DNA of 52,767 bases from NCBI GenBank assembly GCA_030524135.1, contig JAUNHA010000013.1:1-52767 (forward strand), given 5' to 3'. The DNA comes from Eubacteriales bacterium. Its GTDB lineage: Bacteria; Bacillota; Clostridia; Lachnospirales; Lachnospiraceae. The notes under the pieces are model-generated. The model saw only the letters and a list, made by a program, of their open reading frames with translations, was not told the DNA's origin and did no database searches. This document shows, in pieces, positions 22,927 to 32,880 of this stretch (positions are counted from its first letter, which is position 1; each line of letters opens with the position of its first letter). The translations under genes and the position numbers were made by a program.

Positions 22927-24326
22927 AAAAGTCCCTCTATTTCAAATTTATTTTCGGCTATCTCATCTTCGCATTTGCGGGGTTTCTTATGATCGCCACA
23001 GTCTCCTCCCGTCTTACCTATCGTTTTCAGGTAAGGCAGAACGCGGCCAAGCTCTACGACGAAGCCGTGCTTATGGCGGACACCTACACCAGCAGCTTTA
23101 ACTCCATCAGCGATATTGAAGAGACGGTCTCCGCCCAGCTTCGTCTCGTCGCGCGCTTCCTCGATGCCGATATCTGGGTCATGGACGACGACGGTCTCAT
23201 CGTACTGGACAGCAGCTCCCGTCATACCGGGACCGTCATTGAAGGGTTTTCTCCTGCCGACAGTCCTGACACCTACACGATCGGAAATTATTACGGAACC
23301 TTCCCGGAGGATATGCTGTCTGTCAATTCCCCCATTACGCAGGGCTACCGTACGACCGGATACATTGTCATTCATCTGCCGATGCAGCGTGTGCTCGCCT
23401 ATACGGACGGGTTCCTCAATATCGTCTATATCACGGGCGCTGTACTGTTTCTCCTGTCCCTTATTTTTCTTATCCTGTTCCACCGCGCGGTTTACCGTCC
23501 TCTAAAGAAAATCACGCAGGGCGCGATGGAATATGCGGATGGAAATCTGGATTACCACATCGATATCGACAACGTGCAGGACGAGATGGGGTATCTCGCA
23601 AATACGCTGAACTACATGTCCTCCGAGCTGTTTAAGCTGGAGGACTATCAGAAGAGCTTCATTGCCAACGTTTCCCATGATTTCCGCTCGCCGCTCACCT
23701 CGATCAAAGGATATCTCGAAGCTATTCTCGACGGCACGATTCCGCCGGAAATGCATGAAAAGTATCTTCATCGCGTGATTTCGGAAACAGAACGGCTCAA
23801 CAAGCTGACCGAGGGCATGCTCACGCTGAACTCCCTGGATTCGAAGGGCTTCCTGCGCCGGAGCAATTTTGATATCAACCGCACGATCAAGGAGATCTGC
23901 GCAGCGAACGAGGTTATATGCGAACAGAAAGGCATCTCCTTTGAACTGACCTTTGCAGAGGAGACGGAGATGGTCTATGCGGATTACGGCAAGATCCAGC
24001 AGGTGCTCTACAATCTGATCGATAACGCCATCAAATTTTCCGATCCGGATTCCACCATTTTCATCCGTACCACGCTCCGGCAGAAAAAAGTCTTTGTTTC
24101 CGTCAAGGATACCGGCTGCGGCATCCCGAAGGAAAGCATTAAAAAGATCTGGGACCGTTTTTTCAAAAGCGACACATCCCGCGGCAAGGATAAAAAGGGT
24201 ACCGGCCTTGGCCTTTCCATCGTGAAGGAAATCATTCAGGCGCACGGTGAAAACATCGATGTCATCTCAACCGAAAAAGTCGGCACGGAGTTTATCTTCT
24301 CCCTGCCGACAGCAAAAGAGGAATAG
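22923..24326 (+). CDS. Sensor histidine kinase (HAMP, HisKA, HATPase)
   Basis: A 467-residue membrane kinase. It has an N-terminal membrane segment (FIFGYLIFAFAGFLMIATVS), an extracytoplasmic sensing region of about 130 residues, and a second segment (ITGAVLFLLSLIFLILF). A HAMP linker follows, then the phosphorylatable His in ANVSHDFRSPLTSIKGYLEA. The ATPase boxes are LYNLIDNAIKFSD (N), VKDTGCGIP (G1), RFFKSD (F) and GTGLGLSIVK (G2). All kinase motifs are intact. The usual partner response regulator is not next to it: upstream is the divergent HtrA-like gene and downstream the convergent glucokinase. It may thus be an orphan, or pair with a regulator elsewhere. The HtrA-like neighbour could take part in envelope sensing. 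Confidence 0.9.
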   Translation: MKKSLYFKFIFGYLIFAFAGFLMIATVSSRLTYRFQVRQNAAKLYDEAVLMADTYTSSFNSISDIEETVSAQLRLVARFLDADIWVMDDDGLIVLDSSSRHTGTVIEGFSPADSPDTYTIGNYYGTFPEDMLSVNSPITQGYRTTGYIVIHLPMQRVLAYTDGFLNIVYITGAVLFLLSLIFLILFHRAVYRPLKKITQGAMEYADGNLDYHIDIDNVQDEMGYLANTLNYMSSELFKLEDYQKSFIANVSHDFRSPLTSIKGYLEAILDGTIPPEMHEKYLHRVISETERLNKLTEGMLTLNSLDSKGFLRRSNFDINRTIKEICAANEVICEQKGISFELTFAEETEMVYADYGKIQQVLYNLIDNAIKFSDPDSTIFIRTTLRQKKVFVSVKDTGCGIPKESIKKIWDRFFKSDTSRGKDKKGTGLGLSIVKEIIQAHGENIDVISTEKVGTEFIFSLPTAKEE

Positions 24327-24350
24327 GGATTTTCCCCATTCCTCTTTTTT
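24317..24350 (+). terminator. Bidirectional intrinsic terminator
   Basis: AGAGGAAT plus AGGG pairs with CCCC plus ATTCCTCT, flanked by A and T runs on both sides. It lies between the convergent kinase and glucokinase genes, overlaps the kinase stop, and can serve both strands. Confidence 0.8.
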
Positions 24351-24359
24351 CGTTTCTGA

Positions 24360-25307
24360 TCATTCTTCCAATGCGAGCTTTGCGGCTCCGTAGATTCCCG
24401 CGTCATTTCCAAGCTCTGCCAGTACGACATTTTTCGAATCGTCTTTGATGAGCGGCGTCAGTTCCCGCAGATAGGTCTGTATCATGTCTGTCAGGAAATC
24501 TCCCGCCTTTGATACGCCGCCGCCGATCACAAACAGCTTCGGATCCGTCCCAAGCGCTACATGTGACAGGATAAGAGCAAGCTTCTGCATGGAAAACCGG
24601 ATCGCCAGAAGCGCGGTCTCGTCGCCTTCTTTTGCACAGTCACAAACATTTTTTGCAGAAATATGCTCTCCGAACGCACGCATCGCTGAAGGCTTCGGGG
24701 TCTCTGCCAGCTTTCTCCTTGCCACGCGTGCAATACCGGTCGCGGATGCATACTGCTCGAGACACCCGTGTCCGCCGCAGTTGCATGCTTCCGGCTCATC
24801 GTCCACGACATGCATATGTCCGATCTCGCCGCCGGCTCCGTGAACGCCGGAGATCATCCTGCCCTCATTGACCAGGCCGCCGCCCACACCGGTTCCGAGC
24901 GTCACCATGCAGATGCTGTGATGTCCCTTTCCGGCACCCTGCCACAGCTCGCCAAGCGCCGCGACATTGGCATCGTTTCCGATCTCCACCTTCATGCCGC
25001 CGAGTGCTTCTGAAAGCTCCTTTGCCGGATAACATTTGTGCAGTCCGAGGTTCGGGCACAATTCCACATAGCCGTTTGCGACCACCGGTCCCGGCACGCC
25101 CATACCCGCTCCGATCACATCAGATTCAGCGATGCCATGCTGCAGCAGGTGCTCCCTGATGCTTGCAGCCGTATCAGCGATGAACTGTCTTCCGTCCTCA
25201 CCTTTTCTGGTCTTTATCTCCCATTTTTCAAGTAATCTTCCTTCTGCCTCAAAGATCCCGAGCTTTACGGTCGTTCCTCCGACATCCACTCCGACACAAT
25301 ATTTCAT
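24360..25307 (-). CDS. glk: ROK family glucokinase
   Basis: A 315-residue sugar kinase. The ATP-binding start is GVDVGGTTVKLGIFE; substrate and catalytic residues are in EIGNDANVAALGE; the phosphate loop is TLGTGVGGG. The ROK signature with the zinc-binding cysteines reads CNCGGHGCLEQYASATG. Length and motif order match the glucokinases of Clostridia and Bacillus, which phosphorylate glucose at the entry to glycolysis. Other hexoses or N-acetylated sugars cannot be ruled out. GAGGAAGCGG precedes the start. It follows the DUF5711 and nucleotidyltransferase genes on the same strand, 23 bases after the former. Confidence 0.88.
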   Translation of the reverse strand: MKYCVGVDVGGTTVKLGIFEAEGRLLEKWEIKTRKGEDGRQFIADTAASIREHLLQHGIAESDVIGAGMGVPGPVVANGYVELCPNLGLHKCYPAKELSEALGGMKVEIGNDANVAALGELWQGAGKGHHSICMVTLGTGVGGGLVNEGRMISGVHGAGGEIGHMHVVDDEPEACNCGGHGCLEQYASATGIARVARRKLAETPKPSAMRAFGEHISAKNVCDCAKEGDETALLAIRFSMQKLALILSHVALGTDPKLFVIGGGVSKAGDFLTDMIQTYLRELTPLIKDDSKNVVLAELGNDAGIYGAAKLALEE

Positions 25308-25330
25308 ACCGCTTCCTCTGCTTTCTAAAT

Positions 25331-26566
25331 TTATCTCATCTTCACCTTCATCAGACGTCCCTGACCGCCGAGGAGATATTCCCCGGGGAAGCCGCTTTTG
25401 CGCATCACCGATACCTGCATCGGAAAATCCGCAGAAACACGCTCCCTGCCGCGTATATCATAGACGCGGCAGCCTGATTCGTTGTAAAGCAGGATTTCAT
25501 TTCCGTCTATTTCAAATCCTGTATAGGCGAAATTAAACAGCGTCTCCGCAAGTCTTCCGCCATTCACCTTATAGATCACGAGCCTGTACGGCATTTCTCC
25601 GCCGTTCGTGTTTAAGATCACCGCCACATACTTGTCTGAATAGGCAATCGAATTGATCTCTTCCTCAAATTCGTCCCGGAACAGAAGCTCCGGGCTGGTC
25701 AGCACTTTCGTCGAGAAAAATGCGATCCCGCCGTCATAATATGCCTGTGAATATTCATTCGTCGAAAAATTCACCCGTCCGACCAGATGTCCGTCGAATT
25801 CTTCCGTAAATCCGCCGACGACCCGGCGCGCGTCAGCCGCTTTTCCCACTTCATCAAAATTGCGGAATATGACCTTCTGCACGACCTGACTGTTCTCGAT
25901 CGCCGCATAGGATGTCAGAAGCTCCGTTCCGTCCGGCGATACCGCGATGTCGATCGGATATCCGTCTCCCGTGATGATCGACTTGATACTCAGGTCTATA
26001 CCGCTCCCGTCCGCCTTAAACGCAGTAATATAATCCGCGCGGTCATCTTTCAAAATCGCATATACCACGCCTGTCCGGGAAATCGTTATACGACTCACCG
26101 GGAGTACGGTCGAAGCCACCCCGGTGTTGGCGCTGTCACTGAAAATATAAATGCTCTGCGCTCCCTGGTCTGCGATCGCCGCATAATTCCCGTTTACCGC
26201 CGCAATCGGATTCTGCATCTGATAGCTTCGCTCCCAGATCGTCCTGCCGTCACCGTTTACATACGAAGCGCCGTCCTTCGAATAGCGCAGAAAGCCCTTT
26301 GCAAACAGTTCATAACCGCGGAAGGATTCCGCGCTGCCGCCATCCTCCTGCGTCTCTTTCTCCCATACCGTTTCCAGCGTATCAAAAACCCTGTAGGAAA
26401 AATAGAAATAAATACCTGCCGCGATCAGCACTGCCAGAAGAACAGCGACAGGGAGCACCCGCCGTAAGACGAAATGCCCCTCTGTTCTTTCTTCGGCAGC
26501 CGCATCGATCACCTGCCGCTTCAGTTTTCGTTTTTGTGTTTCCCGACTTGAATTTCCGTTACTCAA
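25331..26566 (-). CDS. DUF5711 family membrane-anchored beta-propeller-like protein
   Basis: A 411-residue protein with a basic cytoplasmic start (SSRETQKRKLKRQVIDAA), one membrane segment (LPVAVLLAVLIAAGIYFYF) and a long outside domain. That domain has repeating short beta-type blocks (NGNYAAIADQGAQSIYIFSD, SRTGVVYAILKD, VAVSPDGTELLTSYAA-like). The pattern suggests a WD40-like propeller and matches DUF5711, a family of unknown function common in Lachnospiraceae. The start is a TTG at 26566, preceded by AAGGAG seven bases away and overlapping the end of the nucleotidyltransferase gene by 8 bases. Translational coupling suggests linked functions, perhaps at the cell surface; this is inference. 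Confidence 0.75.
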   Translation of the reverse strand: MSNGNSSRETQKRKLKRQVIDAAAEERTEGHFVLRRVLPVAVLLAVLIAAGIYFYFSYRVFDTLETVWEKETQEDGGSAESFRGYELFAKGFLRYSKDGASYVNGDGRTIWERSYQMQNPIAAVNGNYAAIADQGAQSIYIFSDSANTGVASTVLPVSRITISRTGVVYAILKDDRADYITAFKADGSGIDLSIKSIITGDGYPIDIAVSPDGTELLTSYAAIENSQVVQKVIFRNFDEVGKAADARRVVGGFTEEFDGHLVGRVNFSTNEYSQAYYDGGIAFFSTKVLTSPELLFRDEFEEEINSIAYSDKYVAVILNTNGGEMPYRLVIYKVNGGRLAETLFNFAYTGFEIDGNEILLYNESGCRVYDIRGRERVSADFPMQVSVMRKSGFPGEYLLGGQGRLMKVKMR

Positions 26567-27479
26567 ACAATTTCTCCTTGTACTTGCCCTCGTCGATCAT
26601 CTTCCGGAGCGCCTTTTCCACATAAACGCAGTCCTCGTGATAGGTCATCCCGTACCACCTGTCCTGCGTCGGGAGTACGGTAACCTCCGCCTTTCCCTCA
26701 TGAATGAGCTGATCGATCACTGTCGGAAGCAGATACTCCGCCTTCAGATCACCTGCCGGAACCGCATCAAGGAATGCCGGGAAGCGGTCCGAAAGTGTCT
26801 TTATGATCGAAGCCGGAAGGCCCCACATATTCATGGAAACCAGATCTGTTTCAGAGAGGGCGATCTCCGCCCCGTTTCTGAGACCATACACGCCTCCGTT
26901 ACGGCGTCCGACCTCATAGGTCTCCGTTACGGAAAGCAGGTGGTGCGCCGCGTCTTCCGCGCATACGCCCCTCGATACATTGCCGTTTTCGCTCAGCGTA
27001 TTCGCAAGCACAAAACCTGCCATGCACAGATCCAGCTTTTCCGTCCCCTCCTGCATATCATTTACCAGATAATCATGCACCTTCTTAAATCCGTCCGCGC
27101 CATAAAAATCATCCGCATTGATGACGATAAACGGGCAGTCGATCAGATCCCTTGCGGCAAGAATCGCCTGGGCGGTTCCCCACGGCTTTGTCCTGCCGTC
27201 CGGAAGCGAATATCCTTCGGGAAGATCATGCAGATCCTGATACGCATACTGCACCTTCGCGATCTTCTCGATCCGGTTTCCGATCACCTCTTTGAACTCC
27301 GCCTCGATATCCTTTCTGATGATGAATATGATCTTATCAAAGCCGGCCAAAAGCGCGTCATGGATGCTGTAATCCATAATGATTTCACCACCCGGTCCTA
27401 CCTTTGCGAGCTGCTTGATCCCGGTTCCGAAACGGGATCCGATGCCGGCGGCCATAATGACAAGTGCTGTTTCCTTCAT
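26559..27479 (-). CDS. Sugar-phosphate nucleotidyltransferase family protein
   Basis: A 306-residue protein with the nucleotidyltransferase signature at its start (ALVIMAAGIGSRFGTGIKQL), a second motif GTAQAILAARDLIDCPFIVI, and the metal-binding NADDFYG. These belong to the GlmU/RmlA-like fold that joins NTPs to sugar phosphates or similar alcohols. The substrate is not clear, and members of this subgroup are annotated only generally. I choose the ATG at 27479, ten bases from GGAGG, over the TTG at 27488. It heads a unit with DUF5711 and glucokinase, which would fit sugar activation for a surface polymer. Confidence 0.8.
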   Translation of the reverse strand: MKETALVIMAAGIGSRFGTGIKQLAKVGPGGEIIMDYSIHDALLAGFDKIIFIIRKDIEAEFKEVIGNRIEKIAKVQYAYQDLHDLPEGYSLPDGRTKPWGTAQAILAARDLIDCPFIVINADDFYGADGFKKVHDYLVNDMQEGTEKLDLCMAGFVLANTLSENGNVSRGVCAEDAAHHLLSVTETYEVGRRNGGVYGLRNGAEIALSETDLVSMNMWGLPASIIKTLSDRFPAFLDAVPAGDLKAEYLLPTVIDQLIHEGKAEVTVLPTQDRWYGMTYHEDCVYVEKALRKMIDEGKYKEKLFE

Positions 27480-27560
27480 AAAATTCAAACCTCCGATACA
27501 TGTTTTAAAAACAGTTCCAATGCTTACATTATAAGCTGTCGGCTGTCTTTCAGCAAGCAG

Positions 27561-27586
27561 AAAAGCAGGCGCATGCGCCTGCTTTT
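27561..27586 (-). terminator. 26-bp perfect palindrome, terminator of the V-ATPase operon
   Basis: AAAAGCAGGCGCA is followed directly by its own reverse complement TGCGCCTGCTTTT. It lies about 60 bases downstream of the last ATPase gene and 80 bases before the nucleotidyltransferase start. The stem is strong with short A/T tails on both sides, so it may work in both directions. Confidence 0.7.
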
Positions 27587-27648
27587 CAATTTAATCATGT
27601 AACCTTCTCTTTACACGGCGGTTTTGCTGTTGTCTCTCCGCCCGGGGC

Positions 27649-28344
27649 TTATGCCTCGATCTCGACCTTGTGCTCCGCCATCGTATCCGTTTTTTCGGAA
27701 TACTTATGCGCCTGCTCAAGCATCATATCCTTCACCTTCATCAGTCTGGTCTGGGAGCTTCTCTCCGCCTCATCCAGCTTCATCGTGATAAAGCGGATGC
27801 TTTCCTGGGTCTGCGGGATCATAACGTGCTCAAGCGCGTTTACGCGGCGTCTGGTCTTCTCGATCTCCGTCGCCATAAGCTGACAGGATTTTTCGCACTC
27901 CGCAAGCTTCAGCATGTCGGGAAGAATATCCGCAATGCTCTTTACCGCGCCGTCAAGGTCGGAAGACGTAAACGCCAGTCCGTAGGAATAAATATCATTC
28001 GTATCCGAAGTTCTCGTCTTATAGGTGAACTGCGGAATCTCGACGGACATGACATTTTTTGCGGATGCCTCAAGGTATACTTCCTGCTTCGGCGCCATCA
28101 GGGCGACGTTCAGGGCTTCCGCGCTCATGCCTGCTCTCGCAAGCACGAAATTACGGTTGCAGTCCTTGATGCTGGCTTCCACTTTTTCACGAAGGTCTTT
28201 ATTCTCCCTTACAAGAATCAGGAACTGCCTCATCAGCTCATCGCGCTTATCCTTAAGCAGCTTATGTCCGCGGGTCGCGGTCTTGAGCTTTCCCTTAAGG
28301 CGCGTAAGCTCCATTCTTGTAGGATTAACCTGTGTTTGTGCCAT
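27649..28344 (-). CDS. ntpD: V-type ATP synthase subunit D (central stalk)
   Basis: A 231-residue, mostly helical protein: NPTRMELTRLKGKLKTATRG, HKLLKDKRDELMRQFLILVR, and the C-terminal ALEHVMIPQTQESIRFITMK. These are hallmarks of the D subunit, the rotating shaft inside the A3B3 ring. AAAGGAG precedes the ATG. It is the last gene of the nine-gene operon, as in Enterococcus hirae, where further small genes may follow; none does here. Confidence 0.95.
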   Translation of the reverse strand: MAQTQVNPTRMELTRLKGKLKTATRGHKLLKDKRDELMRQFLILVRENKDLREKVEASIKDCNRNFVLARAGMSAEALNVALMAPKQEVYLEASAKNVMSVEIPQFTYKTRTSDTNDIYSYGLAFTSSDLDGAVKSIADILPDMLKLAECEKSCQLMATEIEKTRRRVNALEHVMIPQTQESIRFITMKLDEAERSSQTRLMKVKDMMLEQAHKYSEKTDTMAEHKVEIEA

Positions 28345-28365
28345 TCCACTACTCCTTTTTGGACT

Positions 28366-29745
28366 TTAATCCTCGTACGGTCTGTAATACTGCTCGATAA
28401 ATACGTCTTTGATACGCTTAAGCTCAGACTTCGGAAGGATGCCGAGGAGCTTCCAGCCAATCTCGAGCGTCTCCTCGATGTCGCGGTTTGTCGTATAGCC
28501 CTGGGAAACATACTGCTTCTCAAACTCATCCGCAAACTTTGCGTACAGCTTATCGATATCCGTAAGCGCTGCCTCACCGAGCACGACCATGAGTTCCTTT
28601 GCGTCCTTACCACGGGAGTAAGCTGCGAAGAGCTGGTTCATGGTATCCGCATGATCCTCACGCGTCTTGCCCTTACCGATACCCTTATCCTTCAGACGGG
28701 ACAGGGACGGAAGTACGTCGATCGGCGGTGCGATATTCTTTCTGTAAAGCTCACGGGCCAGAATGATCTGTCCCTCGGTGATGTATCCGGTAAGGTCCGG
28801 AATCGGGTGGGTCTTATCATCCTCCGGCATGGTCAGGATCGGAACCATCGTGATGGAACCGTTTCTGCCCACCTGGCGTCCTGCACGCTCGTACAGAGAT
28901 GCAAGGTCCGTGTACATATATCCCGGATAGCCGCGGCGTCCCGGAACCTCCTTACGCGCTGCGGAGACCTCACGAAGAGAGTCTGCGTAGTTCGTAATGT
29001 CGGTCAGGATAACGAGTACGTGCATATCCTTTTCGAATGCAAGATACTCTGCTGCCGTAAGTGCCATACGCGGCGTGGAAATACGCTCTACTGCCGGGTC
29101 ATTTGCAAGATTCAGGAACATAACGGCTCTGTCGATCGCGCCCGTCTCCTTAAAGGAGTTCATGAAGAAGTTCGCCTCCTCAAAGGTGATACCCATGGCG
29201 GCGAATACAACCGCGAACGGCTCTGTCGTGCCGCGCACCTTCGCCTGACGTGCGATCTGCGCCGCAAGGTTTGCGTGCGGAAGACCTGAGCAGGAGAAGA
29301 TCGGAAGCTTCTGTCCTCTTACCAGTGTATTCAGTCCGTCGATCGCGGATACGCCGGTCTGGATGAACTCGGACGGATAGTTTCTCGCCGCCGGGTTGAT
29401 CGGAAGACCATTGATATCCATACGCTTGTCCGGAAGGATATCCGGGCCGCCGTCGATCGGACGTCCCAGACCGTCAAACATACGGCCGAGCATATCCTCG
29501 GATACTCCAAGCTCCATACATCTTCCGAGGAAACGTACCTTCGAAGAATCCAGGTTGATACCCGTGGAAGCCTCGAACAGCTGTACAAGCGCATTTCCCT
29601 CATCGATCTCAAGCACCTTGCAGCGGCGCTTTGTTCCGTTTGATAACTCAATTTCTCCAAGCTCGTCGTAGGTAACACCTTCAACGCCTCTTACAAGCAT
29701 CAGAGGACCTGCAACCTCCTGTATTGTCCTATACTCCTTAGGCAT
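28366..29745 (-). CDS. ntpB: V-type ATP synthase subunit B (non-catalytic)
   Basis: A 459-residue protein with [20 protein letters not shown] at the start, [19 protein letters not shown] in place of a Walker A, and [20 protein letters not shown] toward the end. The missing P-loop is normal for B subunits, which shape the nucleotide site of the neighbouring A subunit. It begins directly after the A stop codon. The motifs and length are those of the family. Confidence 0.96.
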   Translation of the reverse strand: MPKEYRTIQEVAGPLMLVRGVEGVTYDELGEIELSNGTKRRCKVLEIDEGNALVQLFEASTGINLDSSKVRFLGRCMELGVSEDMLGRMFDGLGRPIDGGPDILPDKRMDINGLPINPAARNYPSEFIQTGVSAIDGLNTLVRGQKLPIFSCSGLPHANLAAQIARQAKVRGTTEPFAVVFAAMGITFEEANFFMNSFKETGAIDRAVMFLNLANDPAVERISTPRMALTAAEYLAFEKDMHVLVILTDITNYADSLREVSAARKEVPGRRGYPGYMYTDLASLYERAGRQVGRNGSITMVPILTMPEDDKTHPIPDLTGYITEGQIILARELYRKNIAPPIDVLPSLSRLKDKGIGKGKTREDHADTMNQLFAAYSRGKDAKELMVVLGEAALTDIDKLYAKFADEFEKQYVSQGYTTNRDIEETLEIGWKLLGILPKSELKRIKDVFIEQYYRPYED

Positions 29746-31518
29746 TTAGAAGTCCTCCTTTCTTGCAAGTGCTTCCGCGCATTCCTTCTTCAGGTCGCTT
29801 ACGATCTTATCGTACTCGGCTGAGATTCCGCTCTCTTCAACGTACTTGAAACGGCCGATCGCCTCACGGCACGGAAGATTTACAAGATCATCAACCTTTG
29901 CGCCTTCGGAAAGCGCATTCTTCGCCTCTTCATAATAATCCATAATAAGCTGCATCATCATATGCTGCTTATTCATGGAAGTGTAGGTATCCACGTCATT
30001 GAATGCGTTCTGGTGCAGATAGTCCTCACGGATGGAGCGTGCCGCCTCAAGCTTTAAGCGGTCAGGCGCGGAAAGCGCGTCCATGCCGACAAGCTGTACG
30101 ATCTCATTCAGCTCTGACTCATCCTGCAGAAGCGACATCAGCTCCGCACGAAGCTTTGACCAGTCCTCTGCCGCCGACTCATTGAACCACTTCTCCATGT
30201 TGTCGAGGTACAGAGAATAGGAGCTCAGCCAGTTGATCGCCGGGAAATGACGCTTATATGCAAGCGAGGAATCAAGCGACCAGAATACCTTTACGATACG
30301 GAGCGTTGCCTGCGTAACCGGCTCTGAGGTATCGCCGCCTGCCGGGGATACTGCTCCGATAACGGAAAGCGCACCCTCTCTGCCGTCTTTGCCAAGAGAA
30401 ACCACGCGGCCTGCTCTCTCATAGAACTGTGCGAGACGGGATCCGAGGTATGCCGGGTATCCCTCCTCACCAGGCATCTCCTCAAGACGTCCTGACATCT
30501 CACGAAGCGCCTCTGCCCAACGTGAGGTGGAGTCTGCCATGAGTGCTACCGAATAGCCCATGTCACGGAAATATTCCGCGATCGTGATACCTGTATAAAT
30601 AGATGCCTCTCGTGCCGCAACCGGCATATCGGAGGTATTTGCGATCAGTACGGTTCTCTCCATAAGAGACTTGCCGGTCCGCGGATCCTTAAGCTCCGGG
30701 AACTCGTTCAGAACGTCGGTCATCTCGTTTCCGCGCTCACCGCAGCCGATGTAGACCACGATATCCGCATCCGCCCACTTTGCAAGCTGGTGCTGTACGA
30801 CTGTTTTTCCTGATCCGAACGGACCCGGAACCGCCGCAACGCCGCCCTTTGCGATCGGGAAGAACGTATCGATAACACGCTGTCCCGTGATCAGGGGCAT
30901 GTCCGGAGAAAGCTTCTTCGCATAAGGTCTTCCGGTACGTACCGGCCACTTCTGCATCAGCTGGATCTTAGTCTCGCCCTTCTCTCCGGCTACAGCTGCA
31001 ACATCCTCGAGCACTGTATAATCGCCCTCGGAAAGGCCGCTGATCTTTCCCTTCACGCCATTCGGCACCATGATCTTGTGAAGTACGATATCCGTCTCCT
31101 GTACGGTTCCGATCACATCGCCGCTCTCCACCTCCGCACCGTTCTCCACGGTCGGAACAAAGTGCCATTTCTTATCCCGGTCAAGCGCCGGAACCTCAAC
31201 GCCTCTCTGCAGCAGATTTGACGCGGTCTTTTCCTTGATCTTCTCAAGCGGTCTCTGAATTCCGTCGTAAATACTGCTGATCAGGCCCGGTCCGAGCTCA
31301 ACCGACATCGGAACGCCGGTCGATACAACCGGCTCTCCCGGACCAAGTCCGGAGGTCTCCTCGTATACCTGAACGGAAGCGAGGTCTCCGTGCATCTCAA
31401 TGATTTCGCCGATCAGGCCCTGCTCTGAAACGCGAACCACGTCAAACATGTTCGCGTCGCGCATGCCCTTGGCAATAACAAGAGGTCCGGCCACTTTTTT
31501 AATAACGCCTTTACTCAT
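29746..31518 (-). CDS. ntpA: V-type ATP synthase subunit A (catalytic)
   Basis: A 590-residue catalytic subunit. It has the bulge region typical of V/A-type enzymes after the N-terminal barrel ([20 protein letters not shown]), Walker [37 protein letters not shown] with the catalytic Glu, and [26 protein letters not shown] precedes the ATG. Together with B it forms the ATP-hydrolysing ring on the cytoplasmic side. All active-site motifs are intact. Confidence 0.97.
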   Translation of the reverse strand: MSKGVIKKVAGPLVIAKGMRDANMFDVVRVSEQGLIGEIIEMHGDLASVQVYEETSGLGPGEPVVSTGVPMSVELGPGLISSIYDGIQRPLEKIKEKTASNLLQRGVEVPALDRDKKWHFVPTVENGAEVESGDVIGTVQETDIVLHKIMVPNGVKGKISGLSEGDYTVLEDVAAVAGEKGETKIQLMQKWPVRTGRPYAKKLSPDMPLITGQRVIDTFFPIAKGGVAAVPGPFGSGKTVVQHQLAKWADADIVVYIGCGERGNEMTDVLNEFPELKDPRTGKSLMERTVLIANTSDMPVAAREASIYTGITIAEYFRDMGYSVALMADSTSRWAEALREMSGRLEEMPGEEGYPAYLGSRLAQFYERAGRVVSLGKDGREGALSVIGAVSPAGGDTSEPVTQATLRIVKVFWSLDSSLAYKRHFPAINWLSSYSLYLDNMEKWFNESAAEDWSKLRAELMSLLQDESELNEIVQLVGMDALSAPDRLKLEAARSIREDYLHQNAFNDVDTYTSMNKQHMMMQLIMDYYEEAKNALSEGAKVDDLVNLPCREAIGRFKYVEESGISAEYDKIVSDLKKECAEALARKEDF

Positions 31519-31541
31519 TTCTGTTTGATCTCCTTATCCTG

Positions 31542-31862
31542 TTATTCGTTTCCGAATATGATATCTGAACCGACTGCCTGCTCTACAGAACGTTTTACCG
31601 CCTGTATGCCCTTGCCCGTATTGCCGGAGATCCCCGGTATCAGGATTATGGCCGGAAGCCTTCTTTCAGAATAATAAAGAATTTCCTTTTCAAGCTTTGC
31701 TGCCAGCTCCTCAGTGATGTAGATCACGGCATAATTACCGTCTACAAGCTCGCGGAGCTTTGCCGCCGCCTCGTCAGCATCCGTGATCGGGAAGGGTTCA
31801 AGTCCCACTGCCGCGAAACCGTATATGCTGTCCCGATCGCCCATTACTGCTATCTTATACAT
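31542..31862 (-). CDS. ntpG: V-type ATP synthase subunit F
   Basis: About 106 residues: MYKIAVMGDRDSIYGFAAVG, LEPFPITDADEAAAKLRELV, YAVIYITEELAAKLEKEI, then LPAIILIPGISGNTGKGIQA. This is the F subunit, a Rossmann-like cap on the central stalk (NtpG in the E. hirae naming). I prefer the ATG at 31862; a GTG at 31871 gives three more residues but sits too close to the AAAGGG. The start overlaps the end of subunit C by 8 bases. Confidence 0.92.
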   Translation of the reverse strand: MYKIAVMGDRDSIYGFAAVGLEPFPITDADEAAAKLRELVDGNYAVIYITEELAAKLEKEILYYSERRLPAIILIPGISGNTGKGIQAVKRSVEQAVGSDIIFGNE

Positions 31863-32838
31863 AAGTTTCACGCACCCTTTCCCTGATCACATCCTCCGGA
31901 AAGCCGTTCTGTTTTCCGGAAAGGATGATCCTGACGGATTTAATTTCATTTTCTCTTGCTAAAATATATGCTGCAACAGGTCCAAGTCCGAACGAGTTAT
32001 ACAGTTCCTGCTTCATACGGCGGATCACAAGGTTGTCGCACCAGCGCTCAAAGGCTGTTGTGGACTTCTTAAGCTCCTCCACGGCTTCCGCGTAGTCGGT
32101 TGCCGCAAGATAGCTGCAGATCGCCTCTCTGCCCTGAAGCGCCGCGTTGGTCAGCGCATTGATATCAAGCGTTTCGCACTCCGCAAGCGCCTTCTTCAGG
32201 AACTCCCTGTCCTTTCCGGTCAGCGCCGCGCGTACCGCGATCTTGATATCCGCACTTGCCACGGAAAGCTCCGCGTACATCGCGATAAACTCATCCCCGC
32301 TTTCCTGTCCGGCCTTTAAAACCGCATCCAGGCAGGCACGGTCCACAAGAATATCACAGAGCTGCCCGTCACCCGTATGCAGGAATACTTCATGCGCTTC
32401 CCGCGCCACTTCCTGCATGCTGTCCGGAAGCGCACTGTAATTGCGCTCCTTGACCGCTTTCCGAATCAGCTCCGGCGATATCGTCGCCTCGCTGATATAA
32501 ATGCCCGGATAATCGAACTCCATAAGGGATTCCTTGATCGCCGCCTTCAGATTGTTGTAATCATTCGGCAGAAGGAACACATCAAAGATTTCCTTCTCCG
32601 GAACCAGCTCCTCCACGAGCGCCCATGTCTTTTCACGCTCGGCAGAAAGCACATCCTCCGGAGAGGTACTTTTTCCGTCCTCGCCCCAGCCCTTCTCAGA
32701 AAGAAGCCGGAGAACCTCTGTTGCATGTTTTGCCTGGATCAACTGTTCCATGGCATTCTGGTTCAGAAGCTTAAGCTCTGCCCCGCGGATCCGCGCTACA
32801 GCATATACATAGCCATTGTCTATATAAGCACCTGTCAT
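31855..32838 (-). CDS. ntpC: V-type ATP synthase subunit C (rotor adaptor)
   Basis: A 327-residue helical protein: DNGYVYAVARIRGAELKLLN, MEQLIQAKHATEVLRLLSEK, PNDYNNLKAAIKESL, and CDNLVIRRMKQELYNSFGLG. This is the C (d-type) subunit that connects the central stalk to the K ring. AAAAGGAG lies before the ATG. It overlaps the F subunit gene slightly and lies 42 bases after subunit E. Confidence 0.93.
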   Translation of the reverse strand: MTGAYIDNGYVYAVARIRGAELKLLNQNAMEQLIQAKHATEVLRLLSEKGWGEDGKSTSPEDVLSAEREKTWALVEELVPEKEIFDVFLLPNDYNNLKAAIKESLMEFDYPGIYISEATISPELIRKAVKERNYSALPDSMQEVAREAHEVFLHTGDGQLCDILVDRACLDAVLKAGQESGDEFIAMYAELSVASADIKIAVRAALTGKDREFLKKALAECETLDINALTNAALQGREAICSYLAATDYAEAVEELKKSTTAFERWCDNLVIRRMKQELYNSFGLGPVAAYILARENEIKSVRIILSGKQNGFPEDVIRERVRETYV

Positions 32839-32880
32839 TGTTTCTCCTTTTCGGCGGTGTTTTTCACCGTCTATGCTGTC

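Noticed and set aside
22791-23483. A 230-codon minus-strand frame in the kinase region
   Set aside because: Overlaps the kinase coding sequence in antisense and lacks any plausible start signal.
27670-29289. A 539-codon open frame on the plus strand across the V-ATPase D and B genes
   Set aside because: It is antisense to two certain genes, has no family resemblance and no ribosome-binding site; long antisense frames are common opposite GC-balanced coding sequence.
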